Origin: Multifurca ochricompacta
Lineage: Eukaryota; Basidiomycota; Agaricomycetes; Russulales; Russulaceae
Assembly: GCA_022496185.1 (NCBI GenBank)
Contig: WTXG01000063.1
Location: 62,001 to 126,000 of the forward strand
Direction of reading: 5' to 3'
DNA: 64,000 bases
The position numbers and the translations under genes are program-made. The notes beneath the pieces are model-generated. The model saw nothing but the letters and a program-made list of their open reading frames with translations, made no database searches and was not told the DNA's origin. Shown here in pieces: positions 42,894-54,366 of this stretch (position 1 is the first letter of the stretch; each line of letters opens with the position of its first letter).

Positions 42894-45354
42894 ATGCCTC
42901 CTAAACGCAGCACTCCACCCAACTCCAAAGACCCTCACTCAACGAAAACACTTTCTCAAACAACACCGTTAAAGAGAGATCTTCAAGGAAGTGAAACCCA
43001 CAGCTCTACACCTCAGCCAAAGGCCTCAAAACGCTATCAAGAAATGACCTTCGACGCTTCCGAGAAATTCGTTGGGCCTATGCCAGTAGAGGAGTTCTTG
43101 AAGGAATTCGTTCCTGAGGCACGTGAAACACGGCCAACAGGTGGAATCTTGTTTGGCAAATCAACCGCCTCACAGCATGAGAACGCATTTGCAAGTTTCT
43201 CTTCCATCTGATGCATGGATGATTATATACTTACACCCAATATAGATTCAGGCTATTACGACAGCTGGTCTTTGTCCCAAACTCAAATTCAACAACACTA
43301 CTACGTCCCAGGATCCGCCTTATCGGTTGAAACCTGATATATCTGTTTATTCAAGTAATCCTTGTCGCTCTGATGAGGGAAAGCTACTGAATTGGAAAAC
43401 GATGGAGATGTGGATCGAGAATAAGAGCAAGGACGACATATTCCGTGACATGGAGACGATGAAGAAGAGGGGAGATGAAGCGAAGAGCCACATACGATTC
43501 TCGGATACCGCTTACCGAGCGTGCGGCCAGATGATCGCGTATGCTTCAGCACATCATCAATCTCAATTCCGTGTGTTTTCGTTTTCCATCTTTCTTTTCG
43601 GTGAAAAGGGTCGTCTTCTTCGATGGGATCGCAGCGGTGTCATATACACAGAATCATTCGAGTGGCTTACCCAACCCGACACCCTCCTCGAATTCATCTG
43701 GAGATTCAATTTCCTCTCCGACGTCGAGCGCGGCCATGACACCACAGTCACCCCTGTGACAGACGACGAAGCAGAGGTAGCACTTCCTAAACTGAAGAGA
43801 TACCCTGGTTTGGAGAACACCAGAAAGGCCGATCTTCGAAGGTTCCTCGTTCACGACGATCGAAGCGCCAATGGAGATCTCAGAGGTTACATTACACCGA
43901 GCGCAGTATGGGATACAGGAGGTCTATTTGGTCGCTCTACATTCGGCTATATCGCGTTTGATGTCGCAAGTACAAACCTGGTATACCTCAAGGATTTTTG
44001 GAGGACCGACCTTCCTGGAATTCAAAAGGAAGGTGATATATATCACAAGCTACACGACGCACAGGTGCCCAACATACCAAGACTGGGTCCAGCAGGTGAC
44101 GTTCCTGTGTCACCTGAGTGCACTGCCACCACCTCGTTTGCCCCACAAAGGACAAGGACACAGGACTATCTGAGAATTCCTGACGGTGAACATGAGTGGT
44201 GTCCTGGTCAACCACATGTCGATCCATATGTTCACTATCGACTGGTGTTGGAGACCCTTGGAAAGCCTCTTAGCGCATTCAAATCAACAAGGCAGTTGTG
44301 CGAAGTTATTCGGGATGCGATCGTTGGTAAGGAATATCGTTTTTTACTCATGGAATGTATGCTGATGGGTCACGACAGCTCACTCTGCTGCGTATGAGAG
44401 GGCTCAGATTCTACATCGGGATGTGAGCGCTGGAAACATCTTGATCACAGAGGAGGGCACTGGAATGTTAATTGATTGGGACTTGTCGAAGCAAGTGCAC
44501 AAGGGCGTCGAGGAAGGTCCAAGGCAACATTCGCGCACGGTATGTCATCTGTGAAGATCTCCCATGGATTATGTGCTTATTTGGATTATGTGCAGGGTAC
44601 ATGGCAATTCATTTCGATTTCGCGTTTAAGGGAACCTCGATATACGGCTCATGAAGTCTCAGATGACCTAGAGTCATTTTTTTGGGTACTTCTATATCAG
44701 ATTGCAAGATGCAGGAATATCTTGAAGATAGATGTGTCAAATGACATGCAAGAGGTGTTCGATGACTACACCAAGTTAAGTCATGACCGTCTTGTCAGAG
44801 GTGGCCGTGGCAAACTTATCTGCCTCATTGGCGTTCACCTTCCTCGTGGTATTGTCGAGGATCTACTTACGACTGCCGAAGAGCTTATCAACACCCCGTG
44901 CGTGGAATTAGTTGAGGAACTACGGTCCTTGTTCCATGACTATTACCTGTATTTGATGCCACAACTTGGTTCAAGCCGACGGGCCCAATTAGAAATTGAA
45001 AAGAAGCGGCAGGGCGATTCACGAGTCAAAGAGGCTCAGGAGAAGCTTCGTTCTTCTGAATTTGTATTATCAATCATGAACAAGTACCTCGCATCTAAAT
45101 GGGACATCGAAGACGATGGTAGCCTGGATAAGGCGGAGATGGGCCACGATGCATCGAAGAGCAGGGATCGGCGGAAGCGGAAGGCGGAAGATATTAGCTC
45201 GGGGGAGAAGAATTCAGATCAGATTCGTAGGTGGATGTTGCCACCCAGTTCAATACAGCCGTCAAGTGATGTAGTTTCATCGCGGAGCAAAGGGACGAGT
45301 AAGACACTATACAGTAAATCATCGCAGAAATCAGTTTCTAGTTTACTGAAATAA
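42894..45354 (+). CDS. FunK1 fungal-type protein kinase, copy A
   Basis: ATG 42894. Exon 1 ends near 43192; exon 2 about 43247-44326; exon 3 44379-44539; exon 4 44596-45354. After a variable N-terminus the FunK1 domain reads [21 protein letters not shown], then [15 protein letters not shown] and LVYLKDFWR with a candidate catalytic Lys. The catalytic loop is [11 protein letters not shown]; the metal-binding motif is DWD (IDWDLSK) instead of DFG, as is usual in this family. Later come [11 protein letters not shown] and [17 protein letters not shown]. The C-terminus is basic with KRKAED, possibly a nuclear signal. FunK1 kinases are expanded in mushroom-forming fungi; substrates are unknown. The exon 1/2 junction is one base out of phase with the obvious splice sites. 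Confidence 0.9.
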
Positions 45355-45779
45355 TAACGAGTTTGGTATCGGGACTGCCTCTCTCTAGACTTGTTTAGAT
45401 TTTGTTGTAGTGTCCGCGCCAATTGAAGTTGATCACCTGGTTTAATATCACTTTGTAGTCCTTTTGCTGCTGAGAGACGTATGCTACTCTCGGGCATCTT
45501 ATCATTTAGATGTATGAGTCGCATTTGATCGCACGCGTGGAAACAGAATCAAATGACTTAACATAAACATAAAAAACGCAAAACTTGGAGAACAACGGCC
45601 GTTAGTGTTAGAAGGCGTAAGGGTCGAACCAGAACGTCGCCCGAAAACCGACCGCCAACACTCACATCGACATAGGACAGCATGGCATATCTCCGTGTAT
45701 ACATATAAGTATAAGCACTCCTGTAAATTACTCTTGAGCGATATCTTAAAAACGTTATAAAGCCTCTGCGTCATCAGTC
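45355..45779. other. Spacer between FunK1-A and the hAT-like element
   Basis: Contains the 3' flank of the kinase gene. No gene or repeat recognised. Confidence 0.5.
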
Positions 45780-46077
45780 TAGTGTTGTGACGGCCCCGGC
45801 TCGGCCTGAAGCTGCGGCTTAGGCTCGGCTTTTAGCGGCTCAGGCTTGTCAAAACTCAAGCCTGGGCCGTAGCGACGGCTTCCGGCCGGCTTAGGCCCGG
45901 CTTAGGCCCAAGCCGCGGCTTTACAAGTTTTAGTTTGGATCTTCTGATAGCTTTTACTCTGCATTTCTGAAGGACTTGTAGTTTACATTATATCAACCCC
46001 TGGCCACTGCTTTGGCCTTCTGCCATATTATGTCTCCTATTTAACTCATGTAACATAAATTGTCTTGACAAGTGTTT

Positions 46078-46665
46078 GTAACAGGTGCTTCTATCCCACG
46101 CTTGCTATGTAGATAAGATAAGATGTTGAGATTGTGGTGAAACTAAGGGTGAAAATCCAGCAAGAATAGACCTTTAAATAAGTTCTAGTACTATTCCACG
46201 AAATAGAAAAGCCGATCGAGCATGCAATGTAAATCTAATTAGTTATCAGTGGCTTACTCTTCTAAGTACTGTAACGGGTGCTTCTATCCCGCGCTTGCTA
46301 TGTAGATTAGATAAGATGTAGAGATTGTGGTAAAACTTAGAGGTGAAAATATCCTAGTCAGAAAGCTGCCCAGAACGCAGAGATTAATGCATGTGTAAGG
46401 CTTGAAGCAGTCAGAGGACTCTGCCTTGCTTATGCAGCAAGAATAGACCTATATTGAACTTTGCTAAGAGCCTACAGCCCCAAGAGGACAAGATCAGCTG
46501 GGCCTGAGTAAATACAGATATAAAGCGCACCTACAGCCCCAAGAGGACAAGATGGGGTCTGCAGCGTGCTACAGGGTGTCTTTAAATACGTTCTAGTACT
46601 ATCCTACGAAATACCAAAACCGATTGAGCGTGCGATGTAAATCTAAGTAATTATCAGTGGCTTAC
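46078..46665 (+). repeat. Two direct copies of a GTAACAGGTGCTTCTATCCC unit
   Basis: Copy 1 starts near 46078 and copy 2 near 46271. Both carry TTGCTATGTAGAT, GATTGTGG, a (T)TTAAATA(A/C)GTTCTAGTACTAT block and end CAGTGGCTTACT. Copy 2 has about 200 bp extra, including a 24-bp CTACAGCCCCAAGAGGACAA duplication (46471 and 46519). Gypsy-2 inserted at the end of copy 2. Nature unknown, possibly LTRs or an internal hAT repeat. Confidence 0.6.
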
Positions 46666-47078
46666 TGTTATGGTTGACCTGCTTAGCGTATAGAGTTCAA
46701 TGTCAGATGATCAGTCTGACGTAGTTCAGGTGGTGAGACGACTGCTAAGCGTGCTAGGCAAAGCAGAGAAAAGATATGATATTCTGGAGGTTACAATTCT
46801 AGGGGAAACAAGAGATCGAGACTAAGGGTACTATGAAAGAAAATGGGGGTTTAAATAGGTACGAGACTTGAGCGAGGCTGACATGGGGAGCGAGGCTGAC
46901 ATGGGGGGGGGCAACCTATGGAATATGTTGTTGGGTCTTAGATAGAATGTGTAGGAGCGAGGCGGTTTATTATGATTAGGAACTAAATGAAATTAAGCAA
47001 ATGAAATTAAGCGATGATTTTTGAGATAATCTTGTGAATAGTTTGATCGTTAAGCCGTAATATCGTTGAGTCGTAACA
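46666..47078 (-). repeat. gypsy-2 3' LTR
   Basis: 413 bp. Contains two copies of an 18-bp GAGCGAGGCTGACATGGG unit near 46870-46905, against four in the partner LTR. Otherwise closely similar with scattered transitions. Confidence 0.93.
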
Positions 47079-47133
47079 TCACCCCCGGTTAATGTCGAGA
47101 GGCGCCGACGAACCAGTTAGAATGCAGGGCTAG

Positions 47134-50100
47134 TTACGGAGGGCGTGCCCGTGGAGGAATACGTATTGTGAGAGGAGAAGGAGAGGGGTCGTCAAGGATA
47201 CCATGTTTGGTGAGAATGTGTGCAGGAAGCGAAGAGGACAGGGATGGTGGCAAGGAGGCAAGATATTGTCCAATGAGATCGTCAGCGTGAATATAACGGT
47301 AGTCAACCCATTCATTGTCACTAGAGGGAAAACCCTTCCATCGAACCAAAAATTGGAGGCGACCTGTGCAACCAGCGCATCAGTGACTGATGATGTGATT
47401 GACCTCGACTTCTTTGACGCCATTGACAAGGACCGGTGGAGGGCGGTGGGGTGATGGACCATGTGCTTGGGTAGTGATGTAGGGTGAGAGTAAGGAGGCG
47501 TGAAAGATGTTGTGTATCCGCAAAGAGGGTGGTAAATTGAGCTTGAAAGCCACAGGGGAGATAACGCGAGTAATTGTGAACGGGCCATGACGCCACGGGG
47601 CAAGCTTCTGCGAGGGGAAGAGCGAGGAGATGTTCTTACCCTCAAGCCAGACCTTGTCGTTAACTGCAAATACTGGAGTGATTTGGGTCATGTCGGTGAG
47701 GACACGGGTGGCGATTTGGCGAGCAGAGATGATTGCGGAGAGACGTTCTGTTAATGAGGGTATTGGGGACGAGACGCGAGAGGTAGGGGGACGAGGTTGG
47801 AAGCCTAACAGTAATTCATGTGGACTGAGTTTTGTGCCATTGTGTCGCCATCTGTTGTGTACGAACTCAGCCATAGGGAGTAGGGGAGCCCAGGTGTGGG
47901 GGTTGCCAAAGGTCCAATGGCGGAGGTATTGTTCAACCCAGCGATTCATGCGTTCCGATTGGCCGTCCGTTTGTGGATGAAAAGCAGTGCTAGTATTCTG
48001 TGATATAGAGAGTAATGTGCAGAGTTTGGAAACAAACTTAGAGGTGAAGCGAGGGTCCCGATCGGATATGACGCGTTTGGGGATGCCAAAGAGGGGAAAG
48101 AGATGTTTGAAGTAGAGAGAGGCGACCTGAGTCCCAGTGATCGTCGTCGAGCATGGGATGAACTTGGCGGACTTGGAGCACCCCTGATCAACAATAGTCA
48201 GGATAGCATTGTGCCCCTGCGACACGGGGAGGTCAGTAATGAGATCGAGGGAGATATACTGAAAGGGTCCATCAGAAGCCGGAGTGTTGAAAGAGAAGAG
48301 GGGAACATCAGTTTTTCGGCGGGGCTTTGACGCTTGACATTTGTGACATCCTTTGACATAGTCAGTCACGAATTGTTGCAGGTTTGGGCCAGCGTAGATT
48401 TCAGAGACTAGATCCCACGTATTCCGTCGCCCAGGGTGACCAGCAAGTGGGTGATCATGGAATTGCTTGACAATCTCGCAATAGGAATCCGGGTCTTCTT
48501 GAAGTTGAATTACTGCGAGGGACCAGTTCTCATCTGGCAGGAGAATCTCTTGGTCGTTATCTCCTTTACCATCATCGTAATCTGGCCAGCGGGATAGCAG
48601 ATCTGCAATTATATTGTGTTTACCCTGAATAGGTTTTATTACGAAGTTATATTCCATGAGATCGAGATGCCATCGGGCCTGTCGTCTATTAAGTTTTTGA
48701 GGTTTTCGGAAGTACTGTAAATTATGGTGATCTGAGAAGATGGTTAATTTATGAGGGGAACCCATCAAGTATTGTCGCCATTCTTGTAAAGGAAGCCAAA
48801 TTGTGAACAACTCTCTGTCGTAAATATCCCAGTTGCGTTGTGTTTGATCGAGGGATTTGGAAAGGAATGCAACCGGGTGTAGTCGCCCTACGTCATCTTG
48901 TTGGGATAGTTCAGCCCCTATCGTGTATCCTGAGGCATCGGTTGTGACAAAGAAGGGGAGGTCGAGACGGGGCTGTCGAAGGACGGGGGCACTACTAAAC
49001 GCCTTCTTTAGACCTTGGAAGGCGTCTTCTTCCTTGTCGGTCCATGTCCATGGGACTAGAAGCTTTGTGAGGTTGATGAGTGGTCTGGCGAGTTGTGAAT
49101 ATCCTTTGATGAAGCGGCGATAATAGTTACCGAATCCTAGATAACTGCGGACTTGTTTTACTGTTTTGGGGGTCGGCCAATCTAGAAGACCATTTACTTT
49201 CGCTGGATCCATGCGGATAACGCCGTGTTCAAGGATAACACCCAAGTAATTGACTTTTGTTGTGTGGAATATGCATTTTGACGGTTTCAGGTAGAGATTG
49301 TTGTCTGAGAGGATTTGTAGAACACGGGTTACGCATTTTTGGTGGAAAGAAATATCATTTGAGGTAGCGATAAGGATATCGTCCATATATATTACAAGCC
49401 ATCCTTCGTCGAGCTCTTTTCGAAAGATTGCGTTCATCATCGTTTAGAAAGTTGCGGGGGAATTCGTCAGTCCGAAGTACATTACCAGGGGTTCAAAGAG
49501 GCCTTTATTTGTTTTGAAAGCAGCTTTCCACTGATCACCTTCTTTGATGCGAATGTTATTGTAACCCCATCGTATGTCGAATTTGGTGAATAGTGCAGCG
49601 TTTTGGACTTTTGCGATCAGTTCATCGATGAGGGGTAATGGGTAGGTGTTGCGGAGGGTGTGTTTGTTGAGCTTGCGATAGTCTTGTACCGGTCGAAGTT
49701 TACTGTCCTTTTTCTTGACGAAGAAGAAGGGGGAAGCGTATTGTGATTTTGACTCACGAATGTATCCCTTGGCGAGGTGTTCATGGAGGAATTCTTCGAG
49801 TGCCAATTGTTCTTTTGGATTGAGGGGATATATTTTACAGTCCAGGGTGTTTGGCGCATCAGATTTAAGGTCGATCGCGTGATCCCACTGGCGTGCCTCT
49901 GGGAAGCGAAGGGCTTTGTCCTCTGAGAAGACTTTGGCAAACTGCTGGTATTGTGACGGTATAGCAAGATCCGGGGGCTGTTGTGTTGTGAGTTCTGTGG
50001 ATGGGGATATGCGCATGATGAGTTCTTCCCCTGGTAGGAGTCCTAGAGAAGCGGCTGTGGGCATGTGATGTTTTTGTCTTCGCGGGAGGATATGTACGGC

Positions 50101-50460
50101 CTCTTGGACGGTTGCCTGAAGCCAATCGATGGTTGGTGTAGTTCGCGCAAGCCAGGGATAGCCTAGGATAAGATTTTCTTTACCAAGATCTGCGACAAAG
50201 AAGTCAAGGAGGTGGACGGATGAGCCAGTTTGAACTGTGCAAGGAAGATAGTGAGTGATTTGACTGGCGGCATTTGCAGATCCATCGGCATTGGAGAGGG
50301 ATTTTGGTATTTGTAGCGGGCAGGTAGGCAAGTTGTGTATAGAGATGAAACGTTTGTTGACGAAATTTTCGGTCGCGCCACTGTCAACGAGCGCGGAGAC
50401 GGTCCCAATAGTAGAAAAGTTGGTTTGTATTGAAAGAGACTTCGGTACAAATTGATCTAC
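47134..50460 (-). pseudogene. pol: gypsy-2 Pol: protease, RT, RNase H, integrase, chromodomain (two stops)
   Basis: Minus-strand frame overlapping the gag stop in the -1 frame. Protease ALVDSGATENFV near 50390. RT: QDYRKLNKHTLRNTYPLPLI, FDIRWGYNNIRI, YMDDILIAT. RNase H: TTDASGYTIGAELSQ, FSDHHNLQYF. Integrase: HPGRRNTW, CHKCQASKP, then LDLITDLPVSQ, SDRDPRFTS, FHPQTDGQSERMN. Chromodomain: FLVRWKGFPSSDNEWVDY. TAA at 49444-49446 interrupts the RT between PATF and TMMNAIF (Gln expected). TGA at 47380-47382 lies just before the chromodomain (Arg expected). Each stop fits one C-to-T change. No frameshift is needed, unlike in gypsy-1. Confidence 0.95.
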
Positions 50461-50486
50461 AATAGCCCTCAGGGTGGGACGACCCC

Positions 50487-51941
50487 TCAGGCTGTTACAA
50501 AATCCGAATCAGCAGCGAGTAGGGTTTGTACCTGGTCTTCCTGTTCTTTGGTTAACCCTTTAATCATAGCGACGATGGCAGCAACATCGGGTTGTGTATC
50601 CGCGGGCGCCTTCGAAGTTCTTTGGGTTGTATTTTGAGCTGTAGGGACAATTACCTGGGAGTCAACTGTTGTTGCAGTTGTGACGCGAGGCTTCTTCTGA
50701 GGGCAGTCACGAGATAGGTGTCCCTTCCACATGCAATAGAAACACAATCCTTCGCGTTTGCAGTGTTCTTTGTCGTCGTCGGTAACTGCACGTCGAATGG
50801 TGTTAGCATCCGTATTGTCGTGGTCTCGTCGTGATTGTTGGGTTTGACTGTTTATAGGTCAACGCCAGAACGGCTGGTCATTAGTCGGACATGCTGTCTT
50901 GCTGCGGAGACCTTGGACAATAATGAAATTCCGTTGTTGAGTTTGTGCTGCCTTTTGCCATTGCTCCAGTGTCATCGGGGAGTGTTGTTCAACGCATTTT
51001 TCTGCTAAGTGGCCCTGTAGTCCCCAGGCGAAGAGACGCATCGTACTAGGGTCGTCGGGGTGGAGGCCAGCTTGTTGAATTAAGATGTTGAAGGAGGCGA
51101 TGAATTTGTCAATGTGTCCATCCTTCATCCATAATTTCTGTACTGATTCATATGCTTGTTCCCTCATTGTGAAGTTGAAGAACGTATCGAGGAACCGCCT
51201 CTCGATGATTGCCCAAGCATCAGTATTCTGTGGAATGAGGCTACTGTCAATTTTTGCTCGCTTAAGGAAATCGATCAAGTTATTATAGAAGGCCTGGACC
51301 TGAGGACCTTCTAGTTGTTGCAGGAAGTAGAGACTCCTTTTCACCTTGTCAATGGCAACTTCGGACTGGTCATTTAACTCGAGGAAAGAGTCAAACGCTT
51401 TGAGGAAGTCTTCGGTCTTTGTGCAATCTCCGTTGAATCTAAGCGGGAACAACCCCTCAAGTTGCTCATATTTGGTTGTTGTTGGGGGTGCGGGTTGTGG
51501 TACAGTTGGGGCTCTAGATATAGCTCGTGTCGGTGATGTAAGAGGTTCTGGAAACGTGGTAGGCGTGGCAGTTACGCCAGCGAAAGCCGTGGCATAAGAA
51601 GTGTTGACAGTGAGTCCCTGCGGTGGGTTAGATGGGAGGCCCATTTCTGGGCAGGCGACCTTAATTGCCATCCAGGCATTGAAATGTTCAAAGTAGGCGA
51701 TCTCGAACCAGAGACCGTAGATTGTTTCTATCGGGATGTTAATATTATCCAGCTTCCAATAGTAACCACTCCAGGTTACATCTTCTTCATTGGCGGCGAG
51801 CCATCGGGAACCAGGTCGTTCTTCTTCCGGGATGTTATCATGTGACCGGGGTCTTAGAGGGAAGGGAAGCTTAACAATTCCGCTACCAGGTCCAATGGAG
51901 TAGACATTATCTGTTCGTTCGGGGGGTTCTATTAGTCTCAA
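50487..51941 (-). pseudogene. gag: gypsy-2 Gag with CCHC knuckle (one stop)
   Basis: Capsid-like region with LFPLRFNGDCTKTEDFLKAF, LDTFFNFTMREQAYESVQ and KFIASFNILIQQAGL, then a TGA at 50859-50861 where Arg (CGA) is likely. The same frame resumes and carries REGLCFYCMWKGHLSRDCP, a CX2CX4HX4C knuckle, and ends DSDFVTA at 50487. No ATG is found at the 5' end of the frame, which opens right after the LTR, so the start is unresolved. It would package the element RNA in virus-like particles; this copy is broken. Confidence 0.92.
50499..50504 (-). promoter_or_regulatory. Candidate -1 frameshift site at the gag-pol overlap of gypsy-2
   Basis: Gag reads GAT TTT GTA ACA GCC TGA, while pol is open in the -1 frame across it. 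Compare GAT TTT TAT ATC GCC TGA in gypsy-1: same spacing to the stop and same GATTTT and GCCTGA cores. Confidence 0.4.
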
Positions 51942-51946
51942 TCTAA

Positions 51947-52395
51947 TGTTACGGTTGACCCACTTAGCATATAGAGTTCGATGTCAGATGATCAGTCTGA
52001 CATAGTTCGGGTGGTGAGACAACTGCTAAGTGTGCTAGGCAAAGCAGAGAAAAGATATGATATTCTGGAGGTTACAATTCTAGGGGAAACAAGAGATCGA
52101 GACTAAGGGTACTATGAAAGAAAATGGGGGTTTAAATAGGTACGAGACTTGAGCGAGGCTGACATGGGGAGCAAGGCTGACACGGGGAGCGAGGCTGACA
52201 TGGGGAGCGAGGCTGACATGGGGGGGGGCGACCTATGGAATATGTTGTTGGGTCTTAGATAGAATGTGTAGGAGTGAGGCGGTTTATTATGATTAGGAAC
52301 TAAATGAAATTAAGCAAATGAAATTAAGCGATGATTTTTGAGATAATCTTGTGAATAGTTTGGTCGTTAAGCTGTAATATTGTTGAGTCGTAACA
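51947..52395 (-). repeat. gypsy-2 5' LTR
   Basis: 449 bp; four copies of the 18-bp GAGCGAGGCTGACATGGG-type unit near 52150-52225, two more than in the 3' LTR. The two extra units account exactly for the 36-bp difference. Confidence 0.93.
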
Positions 52396-52406
52396 CTTAC
52401 TCTTTT

Positions 52407-53046
52407 AAGTACCCTGACACATCTTGTTTACTAACGCACGATCGTTTCTGCCGGTCTGGCATCATCTAAAATACATACTAGACTACTTTAGATCACTCTA
52501 TAATCAAATCATTAATTTGTATTACTCAAACAATGGCCGCGTGTATCTATCAGTGTCCATTGCTGCGTAGGGCAGCGACTGCTTTGCATCGCGTGGACTG
52601 GGTCAGAATGGTCCGAACTCCTTCTTATCTTATCTCTATCTAAGAAGGTCGACTTGTATAACTCACGCACCCTCAGGATGGCTTTCAAGCGGTCCGGGAT
52701 GCCAAAAATGCGCATCCAGGACAAGTACCCTGACACATCTTGTTTATTAACACGCAATCGTTTCTGCCAGTCTGGCATTATCTAAAATACATACTAGACT
52801 ACTTTAGATCACTCTATAATCAAATCATCGAATTGTATTACTCAAACAAAGGCCGTGTGTATCTATCAGTGTCCATGTGTAGGGCAGCGACTACTTGGCA
52901 TCGCGTGGACTGGGTCAGATCGGTCCGAACTCCTTCTTATCTTATCTAAGTCTAAGGGGGTCGACTCTGCAAGATGCACAATCGCGTGACACCCTCAGGA
53001 TGGTTTTCAATCGGTCTGGGATGCCAAAAAATGCGCATCCAGGACA
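52407..53046 (+). repeat. Tandem duplication, two units of about 316 and 324 bp
   Basis: Units 52407-52722 and 52723-53046 both run from AAGTACCCTGACACATCTTG to GCGCATCCAGGAC with many point differences. Both lie inside the hAT-like element. No coding content. Confidence 0.85.
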
Positions 53047-53239
53047 TGTACTATATCAGCTACTAAGTTAAAGTAAACAAATGTATTATCTTGCAATGTG
53101 ATTTAATCACATGATCAATCTGAGATGTATATACTCAGTATTTTAATTAATGTGAGACATGTTTTTATCTCATCAATTGTTTTATCTAAACACAATCACA
53201 ATTATGTTGCTATCTCTGTACTGGTATTCTGGTTCAACA
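53045..53239 (-). repeat. Fragment of the copia-type LTR seen at 2907
   Basis: Read on the minus strand from 53239: TGTTGAACC, ACCAGTACAGAG, ATACATCT, CATGTGATTAAATCACAT, then GATATAGTACAT. This matches the first ~195 bp of 2907-3104 in order, with moderate divergence. It stops where the tandem repeat begins. Confidence 0.75.
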
Positions 53240-53433
53240 GTTTGCAAAAATCCGGATAGAAAGCGTGACTCAGCCACCAAAAGCCGCAGCCTAAGCCGTG
53301 GCTTCAGGCTTTCCAAACCTTAAGCCTGAGCCTTGGGCCGCTGGAAGCCGTTTTCACGGCCTATGTCGGCCCGGCTTTTTCCGGCTCAGAAACAGCCGGC
53401 TTACAGCTTTGAGCCGAGCCGTGCACATCACTA

Positions 53434-53672
53434 GTCATCACCAAGTTGAAATCCTAACTCAAGCATTTTCTCAATCCCTCATTCTCGTCTTCTTTCTTTC
53501 TTTCCCAGGCTGGATGTGCGGCACGATGTCGGAGTGCTCTGTCCGTTCCATTGAGTTAATATTGTTGCCATGTTTGCATCTACATACATAGTATGTATTA
53601 TTTCTTGAGTTTTGATTAAACTCAACGTCTTGCGAATCCTCTTAATGTAGTTACTTACTGCTAACTACCCGG
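53434..53672. other. Spacer between the two hAT-like elements
   Basis: No gene or repeat recognised; 239 bp. Confidence 0.4.
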
Positions 53673-54366
53673 TAGGGTTGCGGAAAAAATAGGTACTCTT
53701 TTACCAACCCAATATTTACCAGTAATTTATCGGTAATTTACTGGGCCGCAAGTGAAAAAATTGATTTTGAGAGATGATACAAATTTACCGGGTCACGTGC
53801 CCACATGACTGTAATATATGAGCATCGAGTGTTCAAAATTCAACTAAATATACGAGCGACACTCTGTTCTTGTCAAGCCATGGAAAAATTCCCAGAATAT
53901 GTGAAAGAAAACATCCTACCTGCTGATAACCTCAATAGTCTCGAGATCTGTGAAATTATTTGATATCAAGAACAGGTTCTTTTCAAAGTCAGATGGCAAA
54001 CTGGATGAGAATCCAGATGATTGTGACAACGAGGATGATAGTTGGCTAAATGAGCCGAATCTTGAGACGTTCCGTACTGAACATTCTCTCAGGTCTCACC
54101 AACCATTGATCTGTCATCTCAGTGTCTTCCAGCAGCTCTTTCTGATGAACCATCAAGTGACACTTCTGTGGCTGCTCCTAACCCTCCAGAAGCTCTTGGA
54201 GAGTCCTAGACAACAACTTCTGATGGAATTATATTTTCATTGAAACATCATGTGAAAGTATCACGTGATATTTTACCAGTAAATTACCAGTAAATTACCA
54301 CCTTCCCATCAGACCCTCTGTAAATTACCAGTAAATAATTGGCCTCCAATATCTTCTGCAACCCTA
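53673..54366. mobile_element. Small non-autonomous hAT-like element
   Basis: Inverted ends TAGGGTTGCGGAA (53673) and TAGGGTTGCAGAA (complement of 54354-54366). Subterminal repeats of TTACCAGTAAATTACC occur at both ends (53718-53745 and 54275-54335). The interior has short frames such as MEKFPEYVKENILPAD but no transposase motif. No 8-bp target duplication is visible; the right flank was later used by the LINE. Confidence 0.65.
54147..54203 (+). repeat. 57-bp segment copied at the LINE 5' junction (source copy)
   Basis: Identical over 57 bp to 54375-54431 (GAACCATCAAGTGACAC... to ...CTCTTGGAGAG). This copy lies inside the small hAT-like element; the other abuts the LINE 5' end. Confidence 0.9.

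Larger units (their letters stand above)
46666..52395 (-). mobile_element. Complete Ty3/gypsy chromovirus element (gypsy-2)
   Basis: LTRs at 46666-47078 (413 bp) and 51947-52395 (449 bp), both TGTTA...GTAACA, flanked by perfect CTTAC duplications (46661-46665 and 52396-52400). Minus-strand order is LTR, gag, pol ending in a chromodomain, polypurine-like GGGGGTGA, LTR. Three in-frame stops make it inactive. The LTR length difference is one 36-bp step in a tandem array. Confidence 0.96.
45780..53433. mobile_element. hAT-like element with GC-rich inverted ends, filled by other insertions
   Basis: The left end reads TAGTGTTGTGACGGC and the right end, inverted, TAGTGATGTGCACGGC. Both are followed inward by about 150 bp of GC-rich sequence built from GGCTTAGGC/GGCTCAGGC-type repeats (45790-45930 and 53275-53425). 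Such ends with GC-rich subterminal repeats recall hAT transposons. No transposase is seen; the interior holds repeated AT-rich sequence and the gypsy-2 element. A clean 8-bp target duplication is not found: GTCATCAG and GTCATCAC lie near, not exactly at, the two ends. Confidence 0.6.

Noticed and set aside
45770..53441. 8-bp target duplication of the GC-ended hAT-like element
   Set aside because: GTCATCAG and GTCATCAC are similar, but the left one is two bases away from the element end and they differ at one position; not convincing.
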